From Prevotellaceae bacterium UBA2448 (GTDB taxonomy: Bacteria; Bacteroidota; Bacteroidia; Bacteroidales; Bacteroidaceae): DNA of 35,757 nucleotides. Below the pieces are notes generated by a model. The model saw nothing but the letters and a program-made list of their open reading frames with translations, was not told the origin of the DNA and did no database searches. The translations under genes were made by a program, and so were the position numbers. Where the stretch lies: assembly GCA_002342585.1 (NCBI GenBank), contig DDQG01000037.1, positions 17,385-53,141 on the forward strand. Direction: 5' to 3'. Below, piece after piece: positions 15,054 to 23,645 of this stretch. Position 1 is the stretch's first letter. Each line of letters starts with the position of its first letter.

Positions 15054-16412
15054 TTATTGTACTTTCCACTTATAGAACCAGCGTTCGCTTACTGTCAATC
15101 CTAAAGAGATTCTGAAATAGTTTTCTTTCAGTGTTCCAGCTTGTGATGTAGAATTGCTATAATATGGAATGTTGGTGTGTACCCAAGAGAATGCGACATT
15201 CAGTTTTGGAGCACTATAGAAGAGGTTTCTGTTTCTGATAGGAATAGTGAAACCTGCTGATACACCGAATTCTGTTGGTTTTTTCAAAGCGAGGTTGTTC
15301 GATTCGTTTGCATTAGCATAAGACCTTGAGTAATATCCTCCGATTTTATATTTGCTTCTTTTCAGGAATGAAGCAGACTCGCTGTCGGGAGTATATTCAA
15401 ATCCTCCGGAAAATTTCAATCGGTCATTCAGAACGCCTTCATGTCTTGTCCACGTCTTGATTCCGTCGTAGTCTTCGTAATTTTCTGCTATAGGGAAAAC
15501 TACTTTGCTCCAACGTTCCCATGTAGCATCTACACCAGCTCTGATTTTCTTGCTGTTGTAGAAAGTAACTCCGAGTCCGAAACTATGTGGCAGTTCGAAA
15601 GCTTTTTCAAGTATAACGTCTGTAGAATTTTCCTGAGTAGATGATACTGTAGCTGTATTTCTCACAGCATCGCCACCCATACTATGTCCGAAAGCGTATG
15701 TTGCACCGATAGTGAGTTTGTTGTCTTTTGACAAATCTACTGTGTATTGCACACCAGCATCAAGTGTGTAAGTGTTGATTCTGGCAGAATAAGTTCTTCT
15801 CATGCTATAAGCTGTCGATGAACTGGTGGTGTTAGTCATCTTGTGCTCGTAATCTCCCCACAAGAATCCTACATTCAGACCGACACTTAACGGCTTGAAG
15901 ATTTGCCATCCAGTACCAAGCATAATCTGACGCAATCCTCCTGTACCAGTATAGGTATATGAGTGTGTGATGTCACGGTTGTTCTCAACAACTTTCTTGT
16001 CAGATGCAAAACTATAGTTTATCTTAGAGAATGGCAAGAAAGAGAATGTTATGCCAAGTCCTTTAGTAGCACGGAATGAATAAGCAAAATAGTCGAATGT
16101 GCAGTTTCGTGTATTCTGCGACAGATTTCCCATTTTGAAGTTACTTGCCTGAAAGGTTGCACCCAAGTCGAATAGGGCAGTAAGGGAATCTACAGCGGAA
16201 TATGAAGCTGGATTGGCAGGGTTGATTTCCTGACCGTCACGAAAACCGAGTGACACACCTCCCATGGCTTTGTTGAAACCCATAGCGCGTTCGGAGAGAA
16301 GTCCGAAGCCGTAGCGTGAATAAGGTGAATTGACACCATTCTGTGCACTTGCCCCAATGGTGAGTGTCAGGAGAGTATATATTAAAGTAGCTTTCTTTAT
16401 GAAATTCATCAT
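15054..16412 (-). CDS. Outer-membrane beta-barrel protein (FadL-like)
   Basis: A 452-aa barrel protein from the chosen start. The frame is open to 16466, but the likely -7 box at 16437-16444 places transcription start inside that extension. The Met pair at 16412/16409 begins a normal signal peptide (MMNFIKKATLIYTLLTLTIG, cut near ASA before QNG). After it come YSRYGFG, the RAMGFNKAMGGVSLGFRDG segment and NPANPASYS (about residues 64-72), recalling the N-terminal motif of FadL-like barrels. The remainder is alternating beta-strand sequence with many aromatic residues. The substrate is unknown. Gene order barrel-TPR-lptC suggests an envelope assembly unit. Confidence 0.8.
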   Translation of the reverse strand: MMNFIKKATLIYTLLTLTIGASAQNGVNSPYSRYGFGLLSERAMGFNKAMGGVSLGFRDGQEINPANPASYSAVDSLTALFDLGATFQASNFKMGNLSQNTRNCTFDYFAYSFRATKGLGITFSFLPFSKINYSFASDKKVVENNRDITHSYTYTGTGGLRQIMLGTGWQIFKPLSVGLNVGFLWGDYEHKMTNTTSSSTAYSMRRTYSARINTYTLDAGVQYTVDLSKDNKLTIGATYAFGHSMGGDAVRNTATVSSTQENSTDVILEKAFELPHSFGLGVTFYNSKKIRAGVDATWERWSKVVFPIAENYEDYDGIKTWTRHEGVLNDRLKFSGGFEYTPDSESASFLKRSKYKIGGYYSRSYANANESNNLALKKPTEFGVSAGFTIPIRNRNLFYSAPKLNVAFSWVHTNIPYYSNSTSQAGTLKENYFRISLGLTVSERWFYKWKVQ

Positions 16413-16436
16413 CAAACTGTCAGTCAGAAAAACGTG

Positions 16437-16444
16437 CAAAAGTA
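16437..16444 (-). promoter_or_regulatory. -7 box for the barrel-TPR-lptC unit
   Basis: CAAAAGTA on the plus strand reads TACTTTTG on the minus strand, an exact TAnnTTTG match 25 nt before the chosen ATG. It supports the downstream start for the barrel gene. Confidence 0.55.
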
Positions 16445-16475
16445 TGATTTTTCGCTGAGTATTCAAAGTTTTATA

Positions 16476-17729
16476 TTAGTTTTTGGCTTTTGGCGGATGC
16501 TTTTTAGCACTTTTTTTATTTTTATGATACTGCCTATGCGGCTTTTTAACGCCACTTATCATTTCTGGCTTCTCACCACAACCAGGAGGCAGGTCTGGTT
16601 TGTCGATAGTTTTTTCAATCAGTTTTTCGATTTTAAGCAGATATTGCCAGTCTTTCTGATTCACCAGTGTTATAGCTTCTCCCTCTCTGTTAGCTCTGGC
16701 TGTTCTGCCTATTCGATGCACATAGTCTTCTGCGTCCTTTGGTACATCATAATTTATTACTAATTGTATGTCATCAATATCAATTCCTCTACTTACAATA
16801 TCGGTTGCAATGAGTATGCTTATTCTTCTGTTTCTGAATTCGTAAAGAATATTGTCTCGCTCTTTCTGTTCCAGGTCAGAATGCATAGCTCCCACGTTGA
16901 ATCCCTTCATCTTCAATGCTCTTGTCAGTTCCTTCACTTTCTGTTTCGACGAAGCAAACATAATGACTCTGTCGAGCGGATTTTCTGCATTCTTATCTTT
17001 CGAAGGTGCAAGTATGTGTTCTATGATAGCATCTTTCTTTCCGTCGTAGCAGAGATAAGCACTTTGTTTTATCTTTTCTGCCGGTTTGCTTACGGCAATT
17101 CTTACTTCTACATAGTTGTGCAGGATATTCTTAGCCAGTTTCCTGATGTTTTCCGGCATTGTAGCAGAGAACATGATAGTTTGTCGTTCTTTGCTCATGT
17201 ACGAAGCAATCTTTATTATGTCGTCATAGAATCCCATGTCGAGCATGCGGTCTGCTTCATCCAGAATAAAGAAAGATGTACGCTTAAGGTCTATATGTCC
17301 TCCTACGAGGTGACTTATTAGTCGTCCTGGAGTTGCAATAATTATATCAGCACCCAGTTCCAGTCCTTTTCGTTCCTGTTCAAATCGTTGTCCGTCATTA
17401 CCTCCATACACAGCCAGACTCGACACCCCATGCAGGTAGTATCCGAAACCCTCCACCTGCTGGTCTATCTGTTGTGCCAGTTCTCGAGTTGGGGCCATGA
17501 TAATACAATTCACAGCATTCTTCGGGTACAGTCCAGAACTGAGTTCGTCCAGAATAGGCAAAAGATAAGCAGCTGTCTTTCCAGTACCGGTTTGAGCTAT
17601 GCCGATAATGTCTTTCCCTTCAAGAATAGGAGGAATAGCTTTTTCCTGTATAGGAGTACACTCTGCAAAATTCATTGCATCCAGAGCATCAAGTATATCG
17701 TCTGATAAGTCTAATTCGTCAAAATACAT
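16476..17729 (-). CDS. DEAD-box ATP-dependent RNA helicase
   Basis: A 417-aa RhlE-like RNA helicase that remodels RNA using ATP. All core motifs are present in order: Q motif (CTPIQEKAIPPILEGKD), motif I AQTGTGKT, Ia PTRELAQQ, Ib TPGR, II DEAD, III SAT, V ATDIVSRGIDI and VI HRIGRTAR. A short basic tail (KKPHRQYHKNKKSAKKHPPK) probably adds RNA affinity. The start MYFDELDLSDDILDALDAMN is standard for the family. It lies 21 nt behind the LptF/G-like gene. RhlE, CsdA and similar subtypes cannot be separated by sight, so no symbol is given. Confidence 0.93.
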   Translation of the reverse strand: MYFDELDLSDDILDALDAMNFAECTPIQEKAIPPILEGKDIIGIAQTGTGKTAAYLLPILDELSSGLYPKNAVNCIIMAPTRELAQQIDQQVEGFGYYLHGVSSLAVYGGNDGQRFEQERKGLELGADIIIATPGRLISHLVGGHIDLKRTSFFILDEADRMLDMGFYDDIIKIASYMSKERQTIMFSATMPENIRKLAKNILHNYVEVRIAVSKPAEKIKQSAYLCYDGKKDAIIEHILAPSKDKNAENPLDRVIMFASSKQKVKELTRALKMKGFNVGAMHSDLEQKERDNILYEFRNRRISILIATDIVSRGIDIDDIQLVINYDVPKDAEDYVHRIGRTARANREGEAITLVNQKDWQYLLKIEKLIEKTIDKPDLPPGCGEKPEMISGVKKPHRQYHKNKKSAKKHPPKAKN

Positions 17730-17750
17730 TTGTTATAGTATTGTGTTATT

Positions 17751-18860
17751 TTATCTTGGTGCTTTCTTGTAGAAATAGAAAGCGATGAATACAAAGATGA
17801 AGTTTGGTATCCATACTGCAAGCAGTGGAGGGAAATTGGCATTGATAGAGAATGTGGCCGACATAGTTTGGAACATGATGTATGTTACCGACAGAGCAAG
17901 TCCCACACCAAGTGACATTCCCAGTCCGTTCTTTCGTTTCTGTGCTGATAGCGACACGCCTATCACGGTAAGAATGAATACTGCAAACGACGAAGCACCG
18001 CGTTTGTGATATTCTACTTCAAACTCTTTAATATTAGCAAAACCTCGTGCCTTCTGTCGGTCTATGTATGTACTCAGTTCTGGAGTCGTAAGAGTTTCCT
18101 GCTGTCCTGGACTGATAAGGAAATCCTGTGGTTCCATATTGATGAAGGTGTCACGTCGTCCTCCACTTGTTATTACTTCTCGCATACCCTGCAAATCTCG
18201 AGTCTGGTAGTTGGAAATAATCCAATGACAAGGTTTTTCCGACAGAGAGTCGTACTGAATAGTCATAGCCTGCAAGTGTTTTACGAGTTTTTTGTTCTCG
18301 TATTTGTCAAGGGTAAAATCATAACCCATCTTATACCTGTCATCGTAACGACTTATATATGCTATCACATCGTCTTCCACCTTCAGCTGCACATTACTTG
18401 TGTAAATGTTGTGATCTTTGTTCATGTATTGCTGTTCGAACTTTATTCGTTCTACATTTCCCTTTGGTATGATGTAGGCTCCCATTACATAGGTGAGAAT
18501 ACAAATGACAGCAGCTCCAATCATATATGGTCTCAGCAGTCGGTTAAAACTGGTTCCTGTTGACATCATAGCAATAATCTCTGAGTTTTCCGCCAGTTTT
18601 GTGGTGAAAAAGATTACGGCAATAAATACGAACAACTGTGAAAACAGGTTAGAGTAGTAGGGTACGAAGTTTACATAATAGAAGAAGATACCCTTTGCTG
18701 TAGCATTATATTCTATGAATTTGTCCAGGTGTTCGTTGAAGTCGAAGACTACGGCAATGGAGATAATCAATATAATCGAAAAGAAGTATGTTCCCAGATA
18801 CTTTCCGATTATATAGCGGTCGAGCCTTGAAATATGTATAAGTCTCCAAAAATCCTCCAT
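17751..18860 (-). CDS. LptF/LptG-family LPS export permease
   Basis: A 369-aa YjgP/YjgQ-family inner-membrane protein of the LptBFG LPS extractor. It begins LDRYIIGKYLGTYFFSIILI (first helix about residues 14-40). Two further N-terminal helices run from about FFYYVNFVPYYSNLFSQLFV and near VICILTYVMGAYIIPKG. A periplasmic jellyroll loop spans about 130-270, and three C-terminal helices lie at about 285-365 (FAVFILTVIGVSLSAQKRKN and after). Six helices around a periplasmic domain is the family topology. LptF and LptG cannot be told apart by eye; no second paralogue is in the window. It sits between tgt (35 nt upstream) and the helicase gene (21 nt downstream). Confidence 0.88.
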   Translation of the reverse strand: MEDFWRLIHISRLDRYIIGKYLGTYFFSIILIISIAVVFDFNEHLDKFIEYNATAKGIFFYYVNFVPYYSNLFSQLFVFIAVIFFTTKLAENSEIIAMMSTGTSFNRLLRPYMIGAAVICILTYVMGAYIIPKGNVERIKFEQQYMNKDHNIYTSNVQLKVEDDVIAYISRYDDRYKMGYDFTLDKYENKKLVKHLQAMTIQYDSLSEKPCHWIISNYQTRDLQGMREVITSGGRRDTFINMEPQDFLISPGQQETLTTPELSTYIDRQKARGFANIKEFEVEYHKRGASSFAVFILTVIGVSLSAQKRKNGLGMSLGVGLALSVTYIMFQTMSATFSINANFPPLLAVWIPNFIFVFIAFYFYKKAPR

Positions 18861-18895
18861 TATTTATTCATGCTTAATGCGTTATGTGTGCGTTA

Positions 18896-20026
18896 TTAAA
18901 GTCTTCTTCCAAGTTCTTCACACATCTTTGCTTTCCATATTGAAAAGTCGCCTGCTTCTATGTGGTTTCTTGCTTCTCCCACGAGCCACAGGTAGAAAGC
19001 AAGGTTGTGAATGCTTGCAATCTGCAGAGCCAGCAGTTCTTCAGCCTTGAACAAATGATGCACATATGCTTTTGTGTATGTCTTATCCACATACGAAGTA
19101 CCTTCTTCGTCGAGTGGTGTGAAATCAAACTCCCATTTCTTATTTCTGAGATTGATAGTTCCGTGTTTAGTGAAAATCTGTGCGTTGCGTCCATTTCTTG
19201 TTGGCATAACACAGTCGAACATATCTACACCTCTTTCTATTGCTTCGAGAATATTTATAGGAGTACCCACACCCATCAGATAGCGGGGTTTATCCTTTGG
19301 CAGTATGGCATTTACCACTTCTATCATCTCATACATCACATCTGTAGGTTCTCCCACAGCAAGTCCTCCGATAGCATTACCGTCAGCCCCTTTGCTTGCA
19401 ATGTTTTCTGCAGCTCTTTCTCTCAAGTCCTTATATGTGCATCCTTGTACTATAGGGAAGAGACTTTGGCTGTATCCATACTTCGGTTCTGTCTCGTTGA
19501 ATCGTGTTATACAACGGTCCAGCCATTCTTCTGTCAGTTTGAGCGATTTTTTAGAATACTCATAATCACTTGTTCCAGGTGGACACTCATCGAAAGCCAT
19601 AATTATGTCGGCACCAATGCTTCTCTCTATGTCCATCACCTTTTCTGGTGTGAAGAAATGTTTCGAACCGTCTATGTGACTTCTGAATTCCACTCCTTCA
19701 GCCTTTATCTTTCTGATGCCGGCAAGTGAGAACACCTGAAAACCGCCTGAGTCAGTAAGCATCGGACGATCGAAACCATTAAACTTATGCAGACCGCCAG
19801 CAGCTTCGATAATTTCCAGTCCTGGTCGCAGATACAGATGGTATGTGTTTCCAAGAATAATCTGAGCCTTTATGTCATCCTTCAGTTCGTGCAGATGCAC
19901 ACCCTTTACGGTAGCCTGTGTACCTACAGGCATGAAGATAGGAGTACGGATGTCACCATGAGCAGTATGTATCAAACCGCTACGGGCATTCGTCTTCTCG
20001 TCTGAGTGTTCTACTGTAAATGTCAA
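18896..20026 (-). CDS. tgt: Queuine/preQ1 tRNA-ribosyltransferase
   Basis: A 376-aa enzyme that exchanges guanine-34 for preQ1 in tRNAs with GUN anticodons. The blocks GNTYHLYLRPG, MLTDSGGFQVFSLAGIRKI, MAFDECPPGTSDYEYSKKSL, FPIVQGCTYKDLRE, GGLAVGEP, YLMGVGTP and MFDCVMPTRNGRNAQIFT (nucleophile Asp in FDCVMPTR) are all intact, as is the length. Oddly, the zinc-site CxCxxC near residue 310 is replaced: Gly309, Ser311 and Asp314 stand where the Cys ligands should be (LDEEGTSYVDKTYTKAYVHH). It follows lon by 12 nt and precedes lptF/G by 35 nt. Apart from the missing zinc site, identification is secure. Confidence 0.95.
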   Translation of the reverse strand: MTFTVEHSDEKTNARSGLIHTAHGDIRTPIFMPVGTQATVKGVHLHELKDDIKAQIILGNTYHLYLRPGLEIIEAAGGLHKFNGFDRPMLTDSGGFQVFSLAGIRKIKAEGVEFRSHIDGSKHFFTPEKVMDIERSIGADIIMAFDECPPGTSDYEYSKKSLKLTEEWLDRCITRFNETEPKYGYSQSLFPIVQGCTYKDLRERAAENIASKGADGNAIGGLAVGEPTDVMYEMIEVVNAILPKDKPRYLMGVGTPINILEAIERGVDMFDCVMPTRNGRNAQIFTKHGTINLRNKKWEFDFTPLDEEGTSYVDKTYTKAYVHHLFKAEELLALQIASIHNLAFYLWLVGEARNHIEAGDFSIWKAKMCEELGRRL

Positions 20027-20038
20027 CTTTCTTCTTTT

Positions 20039-22540
20039 TTATAATAATGCAAAATCCAATACGTCTTTTACTGTTTCTACGTAGTGGAACTTCAGTCCCT
20101 TCACATATACTGCCGGTACGTCTTCAACGTTTTTGCGGTTTTCGTTGCAGCATACAATATCTGTTATTCCGGCACGCTTCGCAGCCAGTATTTTCTCCTT
20201 CACTCCACCGATAGGCAGCACCTTACCTCTTAGGGTTATTTCTCCCGTCATAGCAATTTGCTTTCTTACCTTTCTGCCAGTGATAGCAGACGCGATAGAT
20301 GTAGCAATTGTAATACCTGCCGATGGTCCGTCCTTTGGAGTAGCTCCTTCCGGAACGTGAATATGTATATTATGTGTTGCGAAGAAGTCTGCCCATGTAG
20401 CCTGGTGCTTCAGTCCGTCTTTGTCCAGTTGTTCCTGAACAGATTTTGGCAATGCGGGAGGTTCACCCAGCAAGTCTGTGTTAGCTTTCAGATATTGCAG
20501 AGCTATGGTTGCCGATTCCTTCATCACATCACCCAGGTTACCTGTAATTGACAGTCCGGCTTGTTTCGATTCGTTATAGCTGGTTTCTATGTAAAGGATT
20601 TCTCCGCCTACGCTGGTCCAAGCCAGACCTGTAACTACACCACATTGTGCATTACCTTCGTACTTATCACGTTGGAAGAGTTCTGTACCCAGATACTTCT
20701 TCACATCTTCCACCTTCAGTTCTCCCTCCGGCAGTTCTCCAGTCTTAGCATATTCGAGTGTTACCTTACGGAGTAGGGAAGTAATCTTCTTATCCAGTTC
20801 GCGTACTCCCGATTCTCTTGTATAGTCCTCAATAATCTTTTCTATGGCAGCCTTTGAAAGTTTTATTCCGCTGTCCTTCATGCCAAGATTATCCAGTTGT
20901 TTTGGAACCAGATGACGCTTAGCAATTTCTATCTTCTCTTCTGTCAAGTATCCGCTTACCTCTATCAGTTCCATACGGTCCAATAGTGGAGCAGGTATGT
21001 TACTGATATTATTGGCTGTAGCTATGAACATCACTTTCGAAAGGTCATAGTCTATGTCCAGATAATTATCGTGGAAAGCATTGTTCTGTTCTGGGTCTAG
21101 CACTTCGAGCAGAGCTGATGCAGGGTCTCCGTGAGCATTATTCTGAGTCACCTTATCTATCTCGTCGAGGATGAATACAGGATTCGAACTTTTTGCTTTT
21201 ATCAGGTTCTTTATGATTCGTCCAGGCATAGAACCCACATAGGTTCTGCGGTGACCTCTGATTTCTGCTTCGTCATGTATGCCGCCAAGACTCATTCTCA
21301 CGTAATTGCGTTTCATAGCTGTGGCAATACTCTTGCCCAGACTGGTTTTTCCTACTCCCGGAGGACCATACAGACAGATGATAGGACTTTTGAAGTCACC
21401 TCTCATCTTCAGCACAGCCAAGTGTTCCAGAATTCTCTCCTTCACCTTCTCCATGCCGAAGTGGTCTTTGTTCAGCACTTTCTCTGCGTTTTTTATACTC
21501 AGATTATCCTTTGTATATTCACCCCAAGGCAGGTCTGTCAGGGTTTCCAGGTATGAGAATGCAGTCTGATAGTCTGGTGAAGAAGGGTTCTGTCTGTTCA
21601 GCTTACGTATTTCATCGTTGAAGAAATTTTTCATTTCCTCGCTCCATTTCAGTTTCTCGGCTTTCTTGTTCAGTTTTGCTACAGAATCTACATCCTCTCC
21701 GTCGTTCAACTCATTCTCAATGCGTTCCATCTCCTGTCTGAGGAAATACTCACGCTGCTGCTTGTCTATCTGTTCTTTCGTCTTCTGTTGCAGGTTGTGC
21801 TTCAGCATTACAAACTGATACTCTCTATTCAGCAGTCCGAGCAACTTATACGCTCTGTCGTACATATTTGTTTCCTCCAGCAACACAATCTTATCACGAT
21901 TCTCAATCGGAATATTTGTGCTGATGAAGTTTATAGCCATAGTCTTCTCAGAAATGTTATGCAGAGCAAACGCCATTCCTATCATTGTCTCGTTCATCCT
22001 CATCAGCTTGTTGGCGGTTTCCTTACAAGCCTCAACCACAGCATTCCAGTTTCTGTCACCTTTAGCTGGTATGTCTTCCGGGAATAGTTCTGTCTGTCCC
22101 TTCAGGTATGCTCCGCTATCGTCTATGGATATCAGTCTTACCCGCTGAAAACCCTGCAGCAGTGCTGTCTGGGAATTATCCGGCAAACGTATGATACGAA
22201 TCACTTTCGCTATTACACCTGTATGGTACAGGTCGTTATAGCCTGGTTTGTTTACTCCGTCGTCAATCTGTGAGAACACACCGATAGGCATGTTGTTCTT
22301 CTGTGCATTTTCCACCAACTTCAACGAAGACTTCCTTCCTACACTTACAGGCAGGATGGTGTTGGGAAACAGCATCACACCTTTCAGAGGCAGGATAGGG
22401 ATGAAGTCGTTTGGGGTCACACTGAAATCAATCAGTTTGGCATCTGGCTCATCAAAATTTGCATATAGTGAAATATGATTGCCAGACCCCTCGTCTGTTA
22501 TTATTTCGTCAAAAAAATCTTCCATTCTGTAACTACGCAA
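20039..22540 (-). CDS. lon: Lon protease (endopeptidase La)
   Basis: An 833-aa ATP-dependent cytoplasmic protease that degrades misfolded and regulatory proteins. The LonN substrate-binding domain (about 45-240) starts with FIPILPLKGVMLFPNTILPV. The AAA+ module has Walker A GPPGVGKTSLGKS and Walker B PVFILDEIDK, followed by the ALLEVLDPEQNNAFHDNYLD block. The C-terminal protease domain has the catalytic dyad Ser740 (in DGPSAGI) and Lys783 (in GGVKEKILAA). The N-terminus could be MRSYRMEDFF (22540) or the inner MEDFF (22525). It heads the minus-strand run lon-tgt-lptF/G-helicase from its own -7 box. No HrcA/CIRCE-like heat-shock element is visible upstream. Confidence 0.97.
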   Translation of the reverse strand: MRSYRMEDFFDEIITDEGSGNHISLYANFDEPDAKLIDFSVTPNDFIPILPLKGVMLFPNTILPVSVGRKSSLKLVENAQKNNMPIGVFSQIDDGVNKPGYNDLYHTGVIAKVIRIIRLPDNSQTALLQGFQRVRLISIDDSGAYLKGQTELFPEDIPAKGDRNWNAVVEACKETANKLMRMNETMIGMAFALHNISEKTMAINFISTNIPIENRDKIVLLEETNMYDRAYKLLGLLNREYQFVMLKHNLQQKTKEQIDKQQREYFLRQEMERIENELNDGEDVDSVAKLNKKAEKLKWSEEMKNFFNDEIRKLNRQNPSSPDYQTAFSYLETLTDLPWGEYTKDNLSIKNAEKVLNKDHFGMEKVKERILEHLAVLKMRGDFKSPIICLYGPPGVGKTSLGKSIATAMKRNYVRMSLGGIHDEAEIRGHRRTYVGSMPGRIIKNLIKAKSSNPVFILDEIDKVTQNNAHGDPASALLEVLDPEQNNAFHDNYLDIDYDLSKVMFIATANNISNIPAPLLDRMELIEVSGYLTEEKIEIAKRHLVPKQLDNLGMKDSGIKLSKAAIEKIIEDYTRESGVRELDKKITSLLRKVTLEYAKTGELPEGELKVEDVKKYLGTELFQRDKYEGNAQCGVVTGLAWTSVGGEILYIETSYNESKQAGLSITGNLGDVMKESATIALQYLKANTDLLGEPPALPKSVQEQLDKDGLKHQATWADFFATHNIHIHVPEGATPKDGPSAGITIATSIASAITGRKVRKQIAMTGEITLRGKVLPIGGVKEKILAAKRAGITDIVCCNENRKNVEDVPAVYVKGLKFHYVETVKDVLDFALL

Positions 22541-22565
22541 TTCAACTAATTTATGAAAAACGGTG

Positions 22566-22573
22566 CGAAGATA
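22566..22573 (-). promoter_or_regulatory. -7 box for lon
   Basis: CGAAGATA on the plus strand reads TATCTTCG on the minus strand, 26 nt before the lon ATG. The surrounding GTGCGAAGATA is identical to the left arm of the slyD/DUF2807 divergent region (6362-6372). Confidence 0.6.
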
Positions 22574-22646
22574 GTCATTTTAAATGAGAAAATCGTAAAT
22601 TCATAATTAAAAAGTAAAACTGCTAACTCATTAAATGAAATTTTTG

Positions 22647-22654
22647 TACCTTCG
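22647..22654 (+). promoter_or_regulatory. -7 box for map
   Basis: TACCTTCG lies 23 nt before the map ATG, on the opposite strand from the lon promoter; the 136-nt gap thus holds back-to-back promoters. One base departs from TAnnTTTG, as in the other TTCG boxes in this window. Confidence 0.5.
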
Positions 22655-22676
22655 CGCCAATATTTGAACATAGTGA

Positions 22677-23549
22677 ATGATGATACAATTACGAAAGAAC
22701 AAAAACAAACGAAATTGGCACACCATTGCCGGGCAACCTCTGACCGAAATGGATAAGCGCATCCTGTATTTTCAGAATAAGGGACATCTGGTTCCTACTC
22801 GCGACCTGATAAAGACTCCTGAACAGATAGAGGGAATCCGTGCTGCAGGTGTTATCAATACGGGTGTACTCGACGAGGTGGCAAAGGTGATAAAGGCAGG
22901 TATGAGCACATTGGAAATCGACGATTTGGTTTATCAATATACGATGGACCACCATGCTACACCTGCCTGTTTGGGATATGAAGGTTTCCCGAAGAGCTGT
23001 TGCACAAGCATCAACGAAGTGGTGTGTCACGGCATTCCAAACGAGGATGACATACTTGAGGAAGGAGACATAATCAATGTGGATTGCACTACTATCCTCG
23101 ATGGTTACTTTGCCGATGCGAGTCGTATGTTTATCATCGGTGAGACTACTCCCGAAAAGAAACGTCTGGTCGATGTGGCTTGGGAATGTCTGAAGATTGG
23201 TGAGGAAACAGCAAAACCGTACACATTCGTAGGCGACCTCGGAAATGCTATTGCAAAACATGCACACAAGAACGGATACACTATCGTTCGCGACCTCTGT
23301 GGTCACGGTGTGGGCAATGCCTTCCACGAAGAACCCGACGTAGAACACTACGGCAAGAAGGGTACAGGTATGCTTCTCGTTCCCGGAATGGTCTTCACCA
23401 TCGAACCAATGGTAAATATGGGTGATTGGCATGTATTCGTAGATGCCGATGATGATTGGACTGTAGTTTCTGAAGACGAACTCCCAAGTGCCCAATGGGA
23501 ACACACCTTCGTAATGACAGAAACCGGAGTGGAAATACTAACGCATTAA
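22677..23549 (+). CDS. map: Type I methionine aminopeptidase
   Basis: A 290-aa enzyme that removes the initiator Met from new proteins. The metal ligands Asp136, Asp147, His210, Glu243 and Glu275 fall in the expected blocks (NVDCTTILDGYFADASRMF, GHGVGNAFHEEP, FTIEPM, QWEHTFVMTE), and the substrate-site His119 is in VCHGIP. The protein has an N-terminal extension of about 45 residues before the usual IKTPEQIEGIR start, with a basic RKNKNKRNWH segment, which makes it longer than the typical 250-265 aa. Such extended forms exist in other bacteria and may contact the ribosome. Start choice: ATGATG at 22677; 22680 is equally possible. Confidence 0.95.
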   Translation: MMIQLRKNKNKRNWHTIAGQPLTEMDKRILYFQNKGHLVPTRDLIKTPEQIEGIRAAGVINTGVLDEVAKVIKAGMSTLEIDDLVYQYTMDHHATPACLGYEGFPKSCCTSINEVVCHGIPNEDDILEEGDIINVDCTTILDGYFADASRMFIIGETTPEKKRLVDVAWECLKIGEETAKPYTFVGDLGNAIAKHAHKNGYTIVRDLCGHGVGNAFHEEPDVEHYGKKGTGMLLVPGMVFTIEPMVNMGDWHVFVDADDDWTVVSEDELPSAQWEHTFVMTETGVEILTH

Positions 23550-23560
23550 CTTCGTACGAA

Positions 23561-23607
23561 AACGAAAACGAAAACTTCGTACGAAAACCAAAACGAAAAC
23601 GAAAACT
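23561..23607 (+). repeat. 47-nt AAAACG-rich block, copy A
   Basis: A block of AAAACG hexamers interrupted by the palindrome TTCGTACGAA (23576-23585). It matches 27531-27577 at 46 of 47 positions. A second TTCGTACGAA lies just upstream at 23551-23560. It fills the map-tsaD spacer together with the following heptamer array. Confidence 0.85.
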
Positions 23608-23609
23608 AA

Positions 23610-23637
23610 CTTTCAACTTTCAACTTTCAACTATCAA
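23610..23637 (+). repeat. CTTTCAA heptamer array (4 units)
   Basis: Three exact CTTTCAA units and one CTATCAA end 8 nt before the tsaD ATG. The same heptamer occurs at 27626-27653, also immediately before a start codon. Confidence 0.85.
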
Positions 23638-23645
23638 CTAAATAA

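Noticed and set aside
16413..16466. Upstream extension of the barrel gene
   Set aside because: A TACTTTTG -7 box lies inside it and the signal peptide begins at the later Met pair.
23550..23645. CRISPR-like array
   Set aside because: The repeats are contiguous 6-7-nt units without unique spacers and no cas genes are nearby.
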